The notes under the pieces were generated by a model. It was not told the origin of the DNA, did not search any database, and saw only the letters and a list, made by a program, of their open reading frames with translations. Position numbers and translations under genes: made by a program. From Ramlibacter humi (lineage in GTDB: Bacteria > Pseudomonadota > Gammaproteobacteria > Burkholderiales > Burkholderiaceae_C), in assembly GCF_004681975.1 (NCBI RefSeq), contig NZ_SMLK01000005.1, positions 238,595 through 302,594 on the forward strand: a DNA stretch of 64,000 nt, read 5' to 3'. Position 1 is the first letter of the stretch; the number at the start of each line of letters is the position of its first letter. Positions 8,421 through 16,818 of the stretch are shown here, piece after piece.

Positions 8421-9029
8421 CGCAAGTCGATCCGCAGACGGTTGCAGTGCCTGCTCTTCTAGAAGCGCGCCTCGCAGCAAGATACGCCGACCGGAGCGCG
8501 TGGGGCAGCAACATTCGACGAGATTCCGGCGATCTTTGGCACTCACTCGCGACCGAAACGCGCATGTATGACAAATTGGACTGACTTGGATGTCGCGACA
8601 GTGCTACCGCCGCCACTTTCCGCTGCAGCCTAGCGATGGGACTGAACGACGCGGAGAAGGCGCGGGAGCTCGCGAAATCTCCTAAGACATGTGGTCGAGT
8701 ATCAGGCAAAGGAGAACTGCTTCGAGCCAGCACTCTCGAGTGAAGCGATGCACTACCTCTCGTCGCCATTCTCGCTGTGCGGCGAGAGCGCCGAAGCTCA
8801 CGCCCTGGATGCAAAGCTTCATCCGAGCACTTTGCAGCAACTCCCGCAGATTCACTCTTCGCCACAGGCTGCATCGCCCTCAGTGCGTTCCGATCCGTAC
8901 GCACGAGCAGTTCACTGCTCTCGCGCGTGAAACAAGAAGGCTGTCCGAAGACAGCGGCCCTTGATCGGCGGCGCACCAAAGGAGTATTCCGTGCGTGACA
9001 CCGCCACCGGCCCAACTGTGCAACAGCCG
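8421..9029. other. right part of the element, no gene supported
   Basis: About 600 bp of lower-GC sequence. Open frames exist on both strands (for example 8691-8930 plus and a long minus frame), but none has a recognisable motif or a good ribosome-binding site, and they overlap in conflicting ways. It is likely decayed cargo. Confidence 0.5.
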
Positions 9030-9073
9030 TGAGGCCAATTGTCGAAACGGCTGAGCTACAACTGAGTTGCAAG
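9030..9073. repeat. internal right-end repeats
   Basis: On the reverse strand TCGACAATTG (9036-9045) is identical to the core of the second left repeat. On the forward strand ACAACTGAGTTGCAAG (9058-9073) resembles the left terminal core with one gap and one substitution. These are probably additional transposase-binding sites. Confidence 0.55.
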
Positions 9074-9146
9074 CGAAATTGCATCCTCAGCCTCCGAGCC
9101 CCCAAAGCTCTGGGCTGGGCAAGTTATTGATTTTCTTGGTATGTAA

Positions 9147-9170
9147 TTGCGGACTCAATTGTCAGCGACA
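9147..9170 (-). repeat. right terminal inverted repeat
   Basis: Read on the reverse strand from 9170: TGTCGCTG followed by ACAATTGAGTCCGCAA. It pairs with the left end at 5240-5263 (19/24). It is followed immediately by the second GTCAC. Confidence 0.85.
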
Positions 9171-9175
9171 GTCAC
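9171..9175. repeat. right target-site duplication GTCAC
   Basis: Copy of 5235-5239. It contains the stop codon (TCA on the plus strand) of the adjacent minus-strand lipoprotein gene, so the insertion kept that gene's end intact. Confidence 0.85.
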
Positions 9176-10572
9176 TGCAGCGTGCCGCCGCTGAAGTCGC
9201 GGGCGAAGATGCCGGACTGGTCGGCGTCCTGGCCCATCCAGGTGACCACGAAGCCCTGGCCGACGCCGCGGACCTCCGGCATCGACTCGGGCGTCGCGTT
9301 GGCGGCATCCGCCCGCGCCGGGACACCGAGCGGGTTGCCCTGCGCATCGAAGGTGCGCAAGTAGACGAAGTTGCCGGGACGCTGCCGGTCCTGCGTGTCC
9401 CAGGCGACGACGAACCCGCCATCCGCCGTGCCGGCCACCGTCGCGTTCGTCTGCATGGGGAAAGGACACGGGTGGACGCCGCCCTGGTCGGCGAAGGTGC
9501 ATGGCGTGCCCAGCGCGGCGACGTCCGCCTCGTCGTCGACGCGGATGCGCGAACCGATGAGCGTGCCATCCGCGCCGAAGCGCTGCACGAGAGCGGCCTG
9601 GTTGCTGGTTCCCGCCAGCAGGTCCGTGCCCACGATGACGAACGATCCGTCGCGCAGGGCCGCGGACTGGTAGGCCGAGGCGTTGAACGTGCCCGACACC
9701 TCGCCCCCTGGATGCGTCACCGGATCCAGCGTGCCGCCGGCCGACATGAACTGGAAGAACAGGCCCACGCCGCCGCCCTGCGCCACGTCGCTGCGCGCCC
9801 ATGACACGAGGCGTCGGCCGTCGGCCAGCACGGTGCCGAAGGCGGAGGTCTGCAGCACCTGGCCGCTGTCCACCAGTTGGGTGTCGATGAACGTGTCGTC
9901 GGCGCCGAAGCGGTCGAGCACCAGCACCACGCCGCTGTTGTCGGGGTTCGGCGATCCCTGCAGCAGGCGGCCGTAGCCGCCGCCGGCCAGGCTCACCAGG
10001 TCATAGGTGTGGAAGAAGGTGACGACGTCCTCGCGCACGGCCGACAGGCTGCCGTCCGCGCGGACGTGGCGGATGGCCACCGCCCACTGGTCGAAATCCG
10101 GTGAATGCGATCGCCACGTCACCACGTAGCCGCCGCCGTCCAGCCCCACCACCTTGGCCGTCTCGACCACGCGGCCGGTGACCGGCTCGTCGATGCGGAT
10201 CTCGTCGCCGGTGGGCGAGCCGTCGGCGGCGAACCGGCGGGCGAAGATGCCGTTGCCCTGCGGATCGTCACGGTGCCAGGCGATGACGAAGCCGCCGTCC
10301 GAAAGCGCGGCGAGCGCCGGAGACAGCTGCGCGCCGGCGGCCGAGGTGTTCACCTGGAATGCGGCGCTCATGGCCACCGGTGTCTCGCCGGTGCCTCCGC
10401 CCATCGGGCCGGTGCCTGAAGGCAATGGGGAACCTGATGTCGTGCTGGACGGGGAGTCGGCCGGCGTGCCGCTGTCACCTCCCCCGCCGCCGCAGGCCGC
10501 AAGGCCCACGATGGCCGCCTGGACGCCCCAGCGCGCCAGACGGCGCGCCAACCCGGATGCAGTGAGTGCCAT
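9172..10572 (-). CDS. repeat-containing surface lipoprotein
   Basis: A 466-residue protein with a lipoprotein signal (LAAC, Cys27) followed by a Gly/Ser/Pro-rich linker. The rest is built from repeats of the form DGGFVIAWxxxDPQGNGIFARRFxADG, seen about seven times. They resemble beta-propeller or hemolysin-associated surface repeats. The start at ATG 10572 has a GGAGG 8-9 bp upstream. Before the mobile element arrived, its stop lay 3 bp from the folB stop. Function is unknown; an outer-membrane or surface location is inferred. Confidence 0.7.
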   Translation of the reverse strand: MALTASGLARRLARWGVQAAIVGLAACGGGGGDSGTPADSPSSTTSGSPLPSGTGPMGGGTGETPVAMSAAFQVNTSAAGAQLSPALAALSDGGFVIAWHRDDPQGNGIFARRFAADGSPTGDEIRIDEPVTGRVVETAKVVGLDGGGYVVTWRSHSPDFDQWAVAIRHVRADGSLSAVREDVVTFFHTYDLVSLAGGGYGRLLQGSPNPDNSGVVLVLDRFGADDTFIDTQLVDSGQVLQTSAFGTVLADGRRLVSWARSDVAQGGGVGLFFQFMSAGGTLDPVTHPGGEVSGTFNASAYQSAALRDGSFVIVGTDLLAGTSNQAALVQRFGADGTLIGSRIRVDDEADVAALGTPCTFADQGGVHPCPFPMQTNATVAGTADGGFVVAWDTQDRQRPGNFVYLRTFDAQGNPLGVPARADAANATPESMPEVRGVGQGFVVTWMGQDADQSGIFARDFSGGTLQ

Positions 10573-10717
10573 GGCGGATACCTCCACGCCGGTGGGATGG
10601 ATGCACTCTAGGCAGCGGGCAAGCCAGCCGTTGCAACACCCTTGCAGGCGACGCATGTACACGGCTCCGCCGGCAGGGACCGGCCCGCCGGACCTCCCGA
10701 CGCCTCTGGTGCATTTT

Positions 10718-10733
10718 CACCATGAATGTGGTG
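10718..10733. promoter_or_regulatory. inverted repeat, candidate operator of the TA pair
   Basis: CACCA-TGAATG-TGGTG lies 11 bp before the antitoxin start in an AT-richer patch. Antitoxins of this family usually repress their own operon, so this is a plausible binding site. It is a prediction only. Confidence 0.4.
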
Positions 10734-10743
10734 TAATTTCTCC

Positions 10744-11316
10744 ATGACCCGTAAAACTCCTCCGACGGCCGCCGCGGCCGATGCCGGTTCGCCCCGGCGC
10801 GAGCTGTGGGACCTGCTCACGACGCACTACCCACCCGGCGGCGCCGGGCAGCCGCGGCCAGCCTCGCGCCCGGCCGCGGTCAAGGCGGCGGAACCCGCCC
10901 CGCCGGGCGAAGGGCGGCTGCAGTTCAGCGCCCGCATGGCCCACTGGATCGCCCGGCACGGCGTTCCCGCGCAGGCGCTGGAACCGCTGCAAGCCATCCT
11001 GGACGTCGGCAGGACCGAGCTCGCGCCCCTGCTCGGCATGGACCGCGCCACCGTGCGGCGCTACCTGGTCCCGCACACCGGCGAAGACGAGCCGCTGCTG
11101 CTGCCGCCGCACACGTCCGAAACCGTGCTGCGTCTCGCCGAACTCGAAGCCCTGGCCCAGGAGACGTTCGAGACCGGCGATGGCGCGCGCAAGTGGCTGA
11201 AGACGCCCCACCCCATGCTCGACGGCGAGACGCCGCTGCAGGCCGCGTCCACCTCGTACGGCGCGCAGCGCGTGCGCGAGATCCTCGTCGCCATCACGCA
11301 CGGCGGCGTGGCGTGA
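10744..11316 (+). CDS. ParS/MbcA-family (DUF2384) antitoxin
   Basis: A 190-residue protein. The N-terminal half holds a helix-rich Xre-like region (about 57-115). The C-terminal 60 residues match the DUF2384/MbcA toxin-binding domain: LRLAELEALAQETF, then W-L-K-T-P-H-P-L-G-TPL. It overlaps the RES toxin start by 4 bp (GTGA). Its role is to bind and neutralise the RES toxin and repress the operon. Start chosen at ATG 10744. Confidence 0.85.
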   Translation: MTRKTPPTAAAADAGSPRRELWDLLTTHYPPGGAGQPRPASRPAAVKAAEPAPPGEGRLQFSARMAHWIARHGVPAQALEPLQAILDVGRTELAPLLGMDRATVRRYLVPHTGEDEPLLLPPHTSETVLRLAELEALAQETFETGDGARKWLKTPHPMLDGETPLQAASTSYGAQRVREILVAITHGGVA

Positions 11317-11777
11317 CCAGCGTCTGGCGCATCGGCTGGAACGGCGCGCTCAAGCTCAACCAGCTGCCCGGCGGCTCGGCGCTCGCCAACGGTCGCTGGC
11401 ACGTCGCCACCAGCCGTCTGCCCATCGTGTACGCCGCCGGCACGCGCGCGCTGTGCCAGCTGGAAAAGCGCGTGCACTGCAACGGCGTCGCGCCCGCCAA
11501 CATGGCGCTGCTGCGGCTGGAATTGCCCAAGGGCGCGGTGCTGCAGGACGCCGAAGCGCGCGGCCTCGCGAAGGCATGGCGGCAAGACGAGGCCCACACG
11601 CAAGCCCTGGGCACTGCGTGGGCCGGCAGCGACGACAGCCTCGGCCTCTGGGTGCCTTCGTTCGTCGAGCCCGCCGAGCGCAATCTGGTGCTCAACCCCC
11701 GGCATCCTCAGTACGCCGCGGTCAAGGTCGTGGTCGAGGCCAATCCCTTCCGGTTCGATCCCAGGCTGTTCTCCTGA
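11313..11777 (+). CDS. RES-domain toxin
   Basis: A 154-residue RES-domain protein starting at GTG 11313 inside the antitoxin stop. RES toxins of Xre/MbcA-RES systems degrade NAD+ and so halt growth. The conserved features are an early W-R segment, GRWHVATSRLPIVYAA with the conserved Arg and Tyr, the L-E pair in QLEKR, and a late Ser region. Length matches stand-alone RES toxins. Function is assigned by family and by the adjoining antitoxin. Confidence 0.88.
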   Translation: MTSVWRIGWNGALKLNQLPGGSALANGRWHVATSRLPIVYAAGTRALCQLEKRVHCNGVAPANMALLRLELPKGAVLQDAEARGLAKAWRQDEAHTQALGTAWAGSDDSLGLWVPSFVEPAERNLVLNPRHPQYAAVKVVVEANPFRFDPRLFS

Positions 11778-11785
11778 AGGCAGCC

Positions 11786-13189
11786 TCAGTGGTGAGTGCC
11801 CAGCGGCGGCGCCACTTCCTCCAGCGGCTTGCGTTCCGCGTCCACGGCCCACAGCCACGCGATGAGCGCCGCGGCGATCACGAGCACCGCGCCCAGCACG
11901 TAGCCGCCGAACACCTGCCCGCGGCTGCCGCTGGCCACCAGCGCGCCGAACAACGCGGGCGCCGCGAAGCCGCCCAGGCCGGTGCCCACGGCGTAGAAGA
12001 GCGAGATCGCCACGGCGCGCATCTCCAGCGGAAACACTTCGCTCACGGTGAGGTACGCGGAACTCGCCGCGGCCGAGGCCAGGAAGAACACGCCTGACCA
12101 CGCAAGCGCCTGGCCCGTGGCGCCGAATGCGTCGGCGAGAAAGCCGGCGCCGGTGGCGAGCAGTCCGATGCCCGAGAGCGCATAAGTCGCGGCGATCATC
12201 CTTCGCCGGCCGACGCGGTCGAACAGCGGGCCCAGCAGCAACGGGCCGAGCACGTTGCCGGCCGCGAACGGGAAGATGTACAGCGCCACCCGCGATTCGT
12301 CGACGCCGTAGAACCGCGTGAGCACCAGCGAGTAGGTGAAGAAGATCGCGTTGTAGAAGAAGGCCTGCGAAGCCATCAGCGCCAGCACCACCGCGCTGCG
12401 CCGCGGGTACACGCGCAGCAGCACGTGCGCCACTTCGCGCCACGCGGGCACGCGTCCGCGCGCCGCGGGCACGGCGTGCGCGGACGGCGCAGGCATCACT
12501 CCTGCGGCGCGCTCGATGGCCGCGACGACACGCTCCGCTTCTTCGGCCCGGCCATGCGTCAGCAGCCAGCGCGGACTCTCGGGTACGTGCCTGCGCACCA
12601 GCAGGATGGCCAGCGCCAGCACCGCGCCGAGCACGAAGCCGGCGCGCCATCCCAGTTGCGGGCCCAGCACGCGCGGGTCCAGCAGAACCAGGCTGAGCGC
12701 GGCACCCAATGCAGCGCCCACCCAGAAGCTGCCGTTGATCGCCAGGTTCACGCGCCCGCGCACGCGCGCCGGGATGAGTTCGTCGATGGCCGAGTTGATG
12801 GCCGCGTACTCGCCGCCGATGCCCACGCCGGTGAGGAAGCGGCACACCGCGAACATCGTGAACCCATCGGCGAAAGCGGTGGCCACCGTCGCGGCCATGT
12901 AGATCGCCAGCGTCCAGAGGAAGAGCCGCTTGCGTCCCAGCCGGTCGGCCAGCCGCCCGAACACCAGCGCGCCGAGCACGGCGCCACCGACGTACAGCGA
13001 GCCCGCCCAACCCACTTGCGCGTCGGTGAGGTGAAGCGTGTCCGCCCGCGTGAGCACGCCGCCCAGCGACCCCACCAGCGTGACCTCCAGCCCATCCAGC
13101 ACCCAGGCCACACCCAGCGCGACGACCACGCGCCAGTGCCACGGCGACCAGGGCAGGCGGTCCAGGCGCGCGGGCAGGCTGTCGGGCAT
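11786..13189 (-). CDS. MFS transporter (sugar-porter/MHS-like)
   Basis: A 467-residue protein with about 12 hydrophobic segments. Landmarks are the loop-2 motif GRLADRLGRKR (near residue 80), the CRFLTGVGIGGEYAA segment of metabolite:H+ symporter and sugar-porter carriers, and the ESPRWL motif after helix 6. The substrate, probably an organic acid or sugar, cannot be read. It sits between the TA pair and ttcA with no clear operon partner. Confidence 0.85.
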   Translation of the reverse strand: MPDSLPARLDRLPWSPWHWRVVVALGVAWVLDGLEVTLVGSLGGVLTRADTLHLTDAQVGWAGSLYVGGAVLGALVFGRLADRLGRKRLFLWTLAIYMAATVATAFADGFTMFAVCRFLTGVGIGGEYAAINSAIDELIPARVRGRVNLAINGSFWVGAALGAALSLVLLDPRVLGPQLGWRAGFVLGAVLALAILLVRRHVPESPRWLLTHGRAEEAERVVAAIERAAGVMPAPSAHAVPAARGRVPAWREVAHVLLRVYPRRSAVVLALMASQAFFYNAIFFTYSLVLTRFYGVDESRVALYIFPFAAGNVLGPLLLGPLFDRVGRRRMIAATYALSGIGLLATGAGFLADAFGATGQALAWSGVFFLASAAASSAYLTVSEVFPLEMRAVAISLFYAVGTGLGGFAAPALFGALVASGSRGQVFGGYVLGAVLVIAAALIAWLWAVDAERKPLEEVAPPLGTHH

Positions 13190-13260
13190 GCGGCCATGAT
13201 GGCGCAGGCAAGGCCTGCGTGGGGCCCGGAAACTCGTCCGGGTGAGACAATCGCGGCACC

Positions 13261-14181
13261 ATGTCCGCCGTCTGGATCGAGTCCGAACCCGCCCCCTCCG
13301 CCACCCGTGCGCTGAAGATCGAGCGCGAGGCGCACAAGCTGGAGAAACGCCTGTGCCGCCTGGTGGGACAGGCCATCGGCGACTACAGGATGATCGAGCA
13401 GGGCGACAAGGTGATGGTGTGCCTGTCGGGCGGCAAGGACAGCTACGGCCTGCTGGACATCCTGCTGAAGCTGCGCCAGCGCGCGCCAGTGGACTTCGAC
13501 ATCGTCGCGGTCAACCTGGACCAGAAGCAGCCCGGGTTCCCGGAGCACGTGCTGCCCGAGTACCTGAAGGCGCTGGGCATCCCGTTCCACATCGAGGAGC
13601 AGGACACCTACTCCATCGTCAAGGACAAGATTCCCGAGGGCAAGACGATGTGCAGCCTGTGCTCGCGGCTGCGCCGCGGCATCCTGTACCGCGTCGCCGA
13701 CGAGCTGGGCGCCACCAAGATCGCGCTGGGGCACCACCGCGACGACATGCTGCAGACGTTTTTCCTGAACATGTTCTTCGGCGGCAAGCTCAAGGGCATG
13801 CCGCCCAAGCTGGCCAGCGACGACGGCAGGCACGTGGTGATCCGGCCGCTGGCGTACGTGCCCGAAAAGGAGCTGGTGCGCTGGGCCGAACACCGGCAGT
13901 TCCCCATCATCCCGTGCACGCTGTGCGGCAGCCAGGAGAACCTGCAGCGCAAGCAGGTTGGCGCGATGCTTCGCGAATGGGAGAAGAAGCACCCGGGCCG
14001 GCTGGAGAACATGGCCAATGCGTTACAGAATGTCGTGCCTTCGCACCTGGCCGACGGAACGCTCTTCGATTTCAAGGGTCTGACCGCCACGGGCGTGCCC
14101 AGTGAGGACGGCGACAAGGCTTTCGACCAGGAAGACTTCGAGCCGCCCGCGCTGCCGGGCCTGTCGATCGTCAAGCTCTGA
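13261..14181 (+). CDS. ttcA: tRNA 2-thiocytidine(32) synthetase
   Basis: A 306-residue enzyme that thiolates C32 of certain tRNAs using ATP and a [4Fe-4S] cluster. The PP-loop SGGKDS is at residues 56-61. The cluster cysteine pairs are CSLC (about 131) and CTLC (about 221). In relatives I recall it following folB, so the DNA between (lipoprotein, TA pair, MFS and the mobile element) may be later additions here. The next gene follows after 23 bp. Confidence 0.95.
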   Translation: MSAVWIESEPAPSATRALKIEREAHKLEKRLCRLVGQAIGDYRMIEQGDKVMVCLSGGKDSYGLLDILLKLRQRAPVDFDIVAVNLDQKQPGFPEHVLPEYLKALGIPFHIEEQDTYSIVKDKIPEGKTMCSLCSRLRRGILYRVADELGATKIALGHHRDDMLQTFFLNMFFGGKLKGMPPKLASDDGRHVVIRPLAYVPEKELVRWAEHRQFPIIPCTLCGSQENLQRKQVGAMLREWEKKHPGRLENMANALQNVVPSHLADGTLFDFKGLTATGVPSEDGDKAFDQEDFEPPALPGLSIVKL

Positions 14182-14204
14182 ACCCGTTCGCCGCCGCCAT
14201 CACC

Positions 14205-14900
14205 ATGAAGCGATCCCTGCCGCGCTCGTTCGCCGCTTTCGCCGCGCTGGCGGCAGTGCTGCTGTCTGGCTGCGCCGCCGGCTACCTGATGGACAACACC
14301 GTGCAATCCTTTTCCGGGCTGCAGGGCGGGCTGCCGAACGCGCCCACGTACACCTTCGAGCGCCTGCCCTCGCAAGCCAACCAGCCCTCGCACGAGCTGG
14401 TGGAGAAGCTGGCCGACCCGGCGCTCTTCAAGGCGGGCCTGCGGCGCGACGACGCCTCCCCGCGCTACACGGTGCAGGTTTCGGCGCGCATCCAGCGCGC
14501 CGTGTCGCCCTGGGCCGACCCGTGGGATCCGTGGGGCGGCTGGGGTGGTTCGTTCGCGTACGGCGGCCCGCGCGCGGGTTTCGGGCTGGGCTGGGGCGGG
14601 CCGTTCCCGCGCATGGACCAGGCCTGGTTCCAGCGCGAGGTGAACCTGCTGGTGCGCGAGCGCGCCGGCAACAAGGTCGTGTACGAGACGCGCGCCGTCA
14701 ACGAAGGCCCGTGGCTGGACAACGACACCGCCATCGCGGCGATGTTCGAAGCTGCCTTGCAGGGGTTCCCCACCCCGCCGGCGGGCGCCCGGCGCGTGGA
14801 CATCCAGCTGGGGGGCAGGCAACAGGCTGCCGCCGCCGCGCCCGCGGCAGCCGCATCCGCCCCTGCGACGCCTGCTCCCGCGGCGTCCGCAGTGCGGTGA
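14205..14900 (+). CDS. DUF4136 lipoprotein
   Basis: A 231-residue lipoprotein. The signal ends at LLSGC (Cys23). The body matches DUF4136: an early TYxFERLPSQ segment, then a lipocalin-like region ending in an IAAMFEAALQGFP block. A Gly/Trp-rich insert sits in the middle and an Ala/Pro-rich tail at the end. The family is envelope-located with unknown function. Co-transcription with ttcA is likely. Confidence 0.82.
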   Translation: MKRSLPRSFAAFAALAAVLLSGCAAGYLMDNTVQSFSGLQGGLPNAPTYTFERLPSQANQPSHELVEKLADPALFKAGLRRDDASPRYTVQVSARIQRAVSPWADPWDPWGGWGGSFAYGGPRAGFGLGWGGPFPRMDQAWFQREVNLLVRERAGNKVVYETRAVNEGPWLDNDTAIAAMFEAALQGFPTPPAGARRVDIQLGGRQQAAAAAPAAAASAPATPAPAASAVR

Positions 14901-14959
14901 CATTTGGTTAACTTCCGTAGCGCTGGGCAGGCGCTGGGCCCTTGCCTAGAATCCGGCCG

Positions 14960-15601
14960 ATGGAAGCCACGCGCATCATCGCGGTCCGCCACGGCGAAAC
15001 CTCGTGGAACGCCGATGCGCGCATCCAGGGGCAGACCGACATCGCCCTGAATGACACCGGCCGCTGGCAGGCGGTGCGCGTCGGCAGGGCGCTGGCTCAC
15101 GAGCCCATCAGCGCCGTCTATTCCAGCGACCTGGAACGCGCGCACGAGACTGCCCGCCCCATCGCCGAGGCAGCCGGCATCCCCGTCACCCCCCACGAAG
15201 GCCTGCGCGAGCGGCGCTTCGGCATGTTCGAAGGCAAGACCTTCGACGAGATCCACCAGGCGTGGCCCGACCACGCGCAGAACTGGCGCAAGCGCATCCC
15301 CGAATGGGCGCCGCCCGAAGGCGGCGAGTCGCTGCTGGAACTGCGCGAGCGCGTCACCAAAACCCTGCACGACCTGGCTTCGCGCCACCCCGGCGAGCAG
15401 ATCGTCGTCGTCGCCCACGGCGGCGTGCTCGACGCGCTGTACCGCGTGGCCACCGGCCAGGAAGTCAATTCCCCCCGCACCTGGGAGCTGCCCAACGGCG
15501 CCATCAACCGGCTGCTGTGGACGCCCGAAGGCTTCACGCTGGTTCACTGGTCGGACACCCAACACCTCGAAGATGCTCCGGCCGACGAAACCACCGCTTA
15601 G
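14960..15601 (+). CDS. histidine phosphatase family protein
   Basis: A 213-residue phosphoglycerate-mutase-like phosphatase. The catalytic RHGE is at residues 10-13 (His11), with SSDLERAHETA and RERRFGMFEG downstream and the second active-site histidine in VVAHGGV. Relatives act on phosphosugars, alpha-ribazole phosphate or other small phosphates; the substrate is not assignable. Start at ATG 14960. The end overlaps the next gene by 29 bp. Confidence 0.88.
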   Translation: MEATRIIAVRHGETSWNADARIQGQTDIALNDTGRWQAVRVGRALAHEPISAVYSSDLERAHETARPIAEAAGIPVTPHEGLRERRFGMFEGKTFDEIHQAWPDHAQNWRKRIPEWAPPEGGESLLELRERVTKTLHDLASRHPGEQIVVVAHGGVLDALYRVATGQEVNSPRTWELPNGAINRLLWTPEGFTLVHWSDTQHLEDAPADETTA

Positions 15602-16769
15602 CGACCACCTGAAGCAGCTCGTCGGCCAGCCGGCCGACGCCATCGACACCCCCGCCCTCGTCGTCGACCTCGACGCGATGCAGCGCAACCTGAGCCGCAT
15701 GGCCGAGTTCGCGCGCAAGCACGAGATCCGCTGGCGGCCCCACGCGAAGATGCACAAGTGCTCGGCCATCGCGCGGCTGCAGATGCAGGCCGGCGCCGTG
15801 GGCGTGTGCGTGCAGAAGACCGCGGAAGCCGAAGCCATGGCCGCCGGCGGCGTGCACGACATCTTCATCAGTAACGAAGTCATCGCGCCCGCCAAGCTGG
15901 CGCGTGTCGCCGCGCTGGCGCACCAACTGGCGGCGGAGAAAGGCCAGCTGGCCATCGCCGTGGACAGCCGCGAAGGCGTGGCGCGGCTCGCGCAGGCGAT
16001 GAACGATGCGCGGCACACCAGCGGCAACGCCGCGGTGATCGACGTGTTCGTGGAGATCGACGTCGGCCAGGGCCGCTGCGGCGTGCCGCCCGGCCGCGAA
16101 GCCGGCGCGCTGGTGCACGAGATCCGCAAGCACCCGGCGCTGCGCTTCGCCGGCATCCAGGCCTACCACGGCAAGGCCCAGCACGTGCGCAGCGCGCAGG
16201 AGCGCCGCGACATCATCGCGCGCGCCGCGCAGGACGCGGCGTTCACGCGCAAGCTGATCGAAGGCGACGGCGTGAAGGTGCCGCTGATCACCGGCGCGGG
16301 CACCGGCAGCATGGTGTGCGAAGCGGCCACCGGCGTGTACGGCGAACTGCAGGCAGGCTCGTTCCTCTTCATGGACGCCGACTACGCGCAGAACGAGCGC
16401 GACCCCGCGCAGCCGCAGTTCGAACACGCGCTCTTCGTCAAGACGCAGGTCATCAGCGCCGGGCTGCAGCACGCGGTGTGCGACGCAGGCCACAAGAGCC
16501 ATGCCATCGATTCGGGATTGCCCAAGGTGCATCAGTTCGACGCACAAGACGACCTGGCCTACGGCAACGGCGGCGACGAGCACGGCATCCTGACGCCCGC
16601 AACGGCCGACGTGGCGGTGCCGGACATCGGCCGCGTGCTGTGGCTCATTCCCGGCCACTGCGACCCCACGGTGAACCTTCACGACCACATGGTGGGCGTG
16701 AAGGGTGGCCTCGAGAAAGGCACCGTGGACCGCATCCTGCGCGTGGACGCACGCGGCGCGCTCACCTGA
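15573..16769 (+). CDS. DSD1-family PLP enzyme (D-threonine aldolase/D-serine dehydratase type)
   Basis: A 398-residue fold-type III PLP enzyme. The N-terminus has DTPALVVDLDAM, the PLP lysine is Lys59 in RPHAKMHK, and the C-terminal metal-binding HCDP is at about 361-364. These features fit enzymes that cleave or dehydrate D-3-hydroxyamino acids. The start at ATG 15573 overlaps the phosphatase gene, suggesting translational coupling. Whether it is an aldolase or a dehydratase is not decidable here. Confidence 0.88.
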   Translation: MLRPTKPPLSDHLKQLVGQPADAIDTPALVVDLDAMQRNLSRMAEFARKHEIRWRPHAKMHKCSAIARLQMQAGAVGVCVQKTAEAEAMAAGGVHDIFISNEVIAPAKLARVAALAHQLAAEKGQLAIAVDSREGVARLAQAMNDARHTSGNAAVIDVFVEIDVGQGRCGVPPGREAGALVHEIRKHPALRFAGIQAYHGKAQHVRSAQERRDIIARAAQDAAFTRKLIEGDGVKVPLITGAGTGSMVCEAATGVYGELQAGSFLFMDADYAQNERDPAQPQFEHALFVKTQVISAGLQHAVCDAGHKSHAIDSGLPKVHQFDAQDDLAYGNGGDEHGILTPATADVAVPDIGRVLWLIPGHCDPTVNLHDHMVGVKGGLEKGTVDRILRVDARGALT

Positions 16770-16818
16770 GGGTTCGGCCCAAGCCGCAGGCCCGGCGGCG
16801 CCGCCGACAATCGCGGCC

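Larger units (their letters stand above)
5240..9170. mobile_element. non-autonomous transposon with Tn7/Tn5053-like ends
   Basis: A 3,931-bp insertion. The left end reads TGTCGGGAACAATTGAG and the right end, on the reverse strand, TGTCGCTGACAATTGAG. 19 of 24 terminal bases match, each end finishes in TGT/ACA, and the whole is flanked by GTCAC on both sides. Joining the flanks restores two convergent genes with stop codons 3 bp apart. Further CAATTG-centred copies lie inside each end, as expected for multiple transposase-binding sites. Inside are four small genes and decayed sequence, but no transposase, ATPase, integrase or target selector, so it would need help in trans. GC is clearly lower than in the flanks. 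Confidence 0.85.

Noticed and set aside
8691-8930. Plus-strand frame of 79 codons in the mobile element
   Set aside because: Begins with a chance ATG or GTG, has no conserved segment, and competes with overlapping frames; treated as non-coding.
8275-9105. Minus-strand frame of 276 codons in the right part of the mobile element
   Set aside because: No motif, no plausible ribosome-binding site, overlaps the supported gene ending at 8420, and has Ser/Arg-rich random-like composition.
11061-13376. Long minus-strand frame of 771 codons running from the antitoxin through the MFS gene
   Set aside because: It is antisense to the TA pair and out of frame with the MFS gene. Composition is Arg/Ala-rich with no domain.
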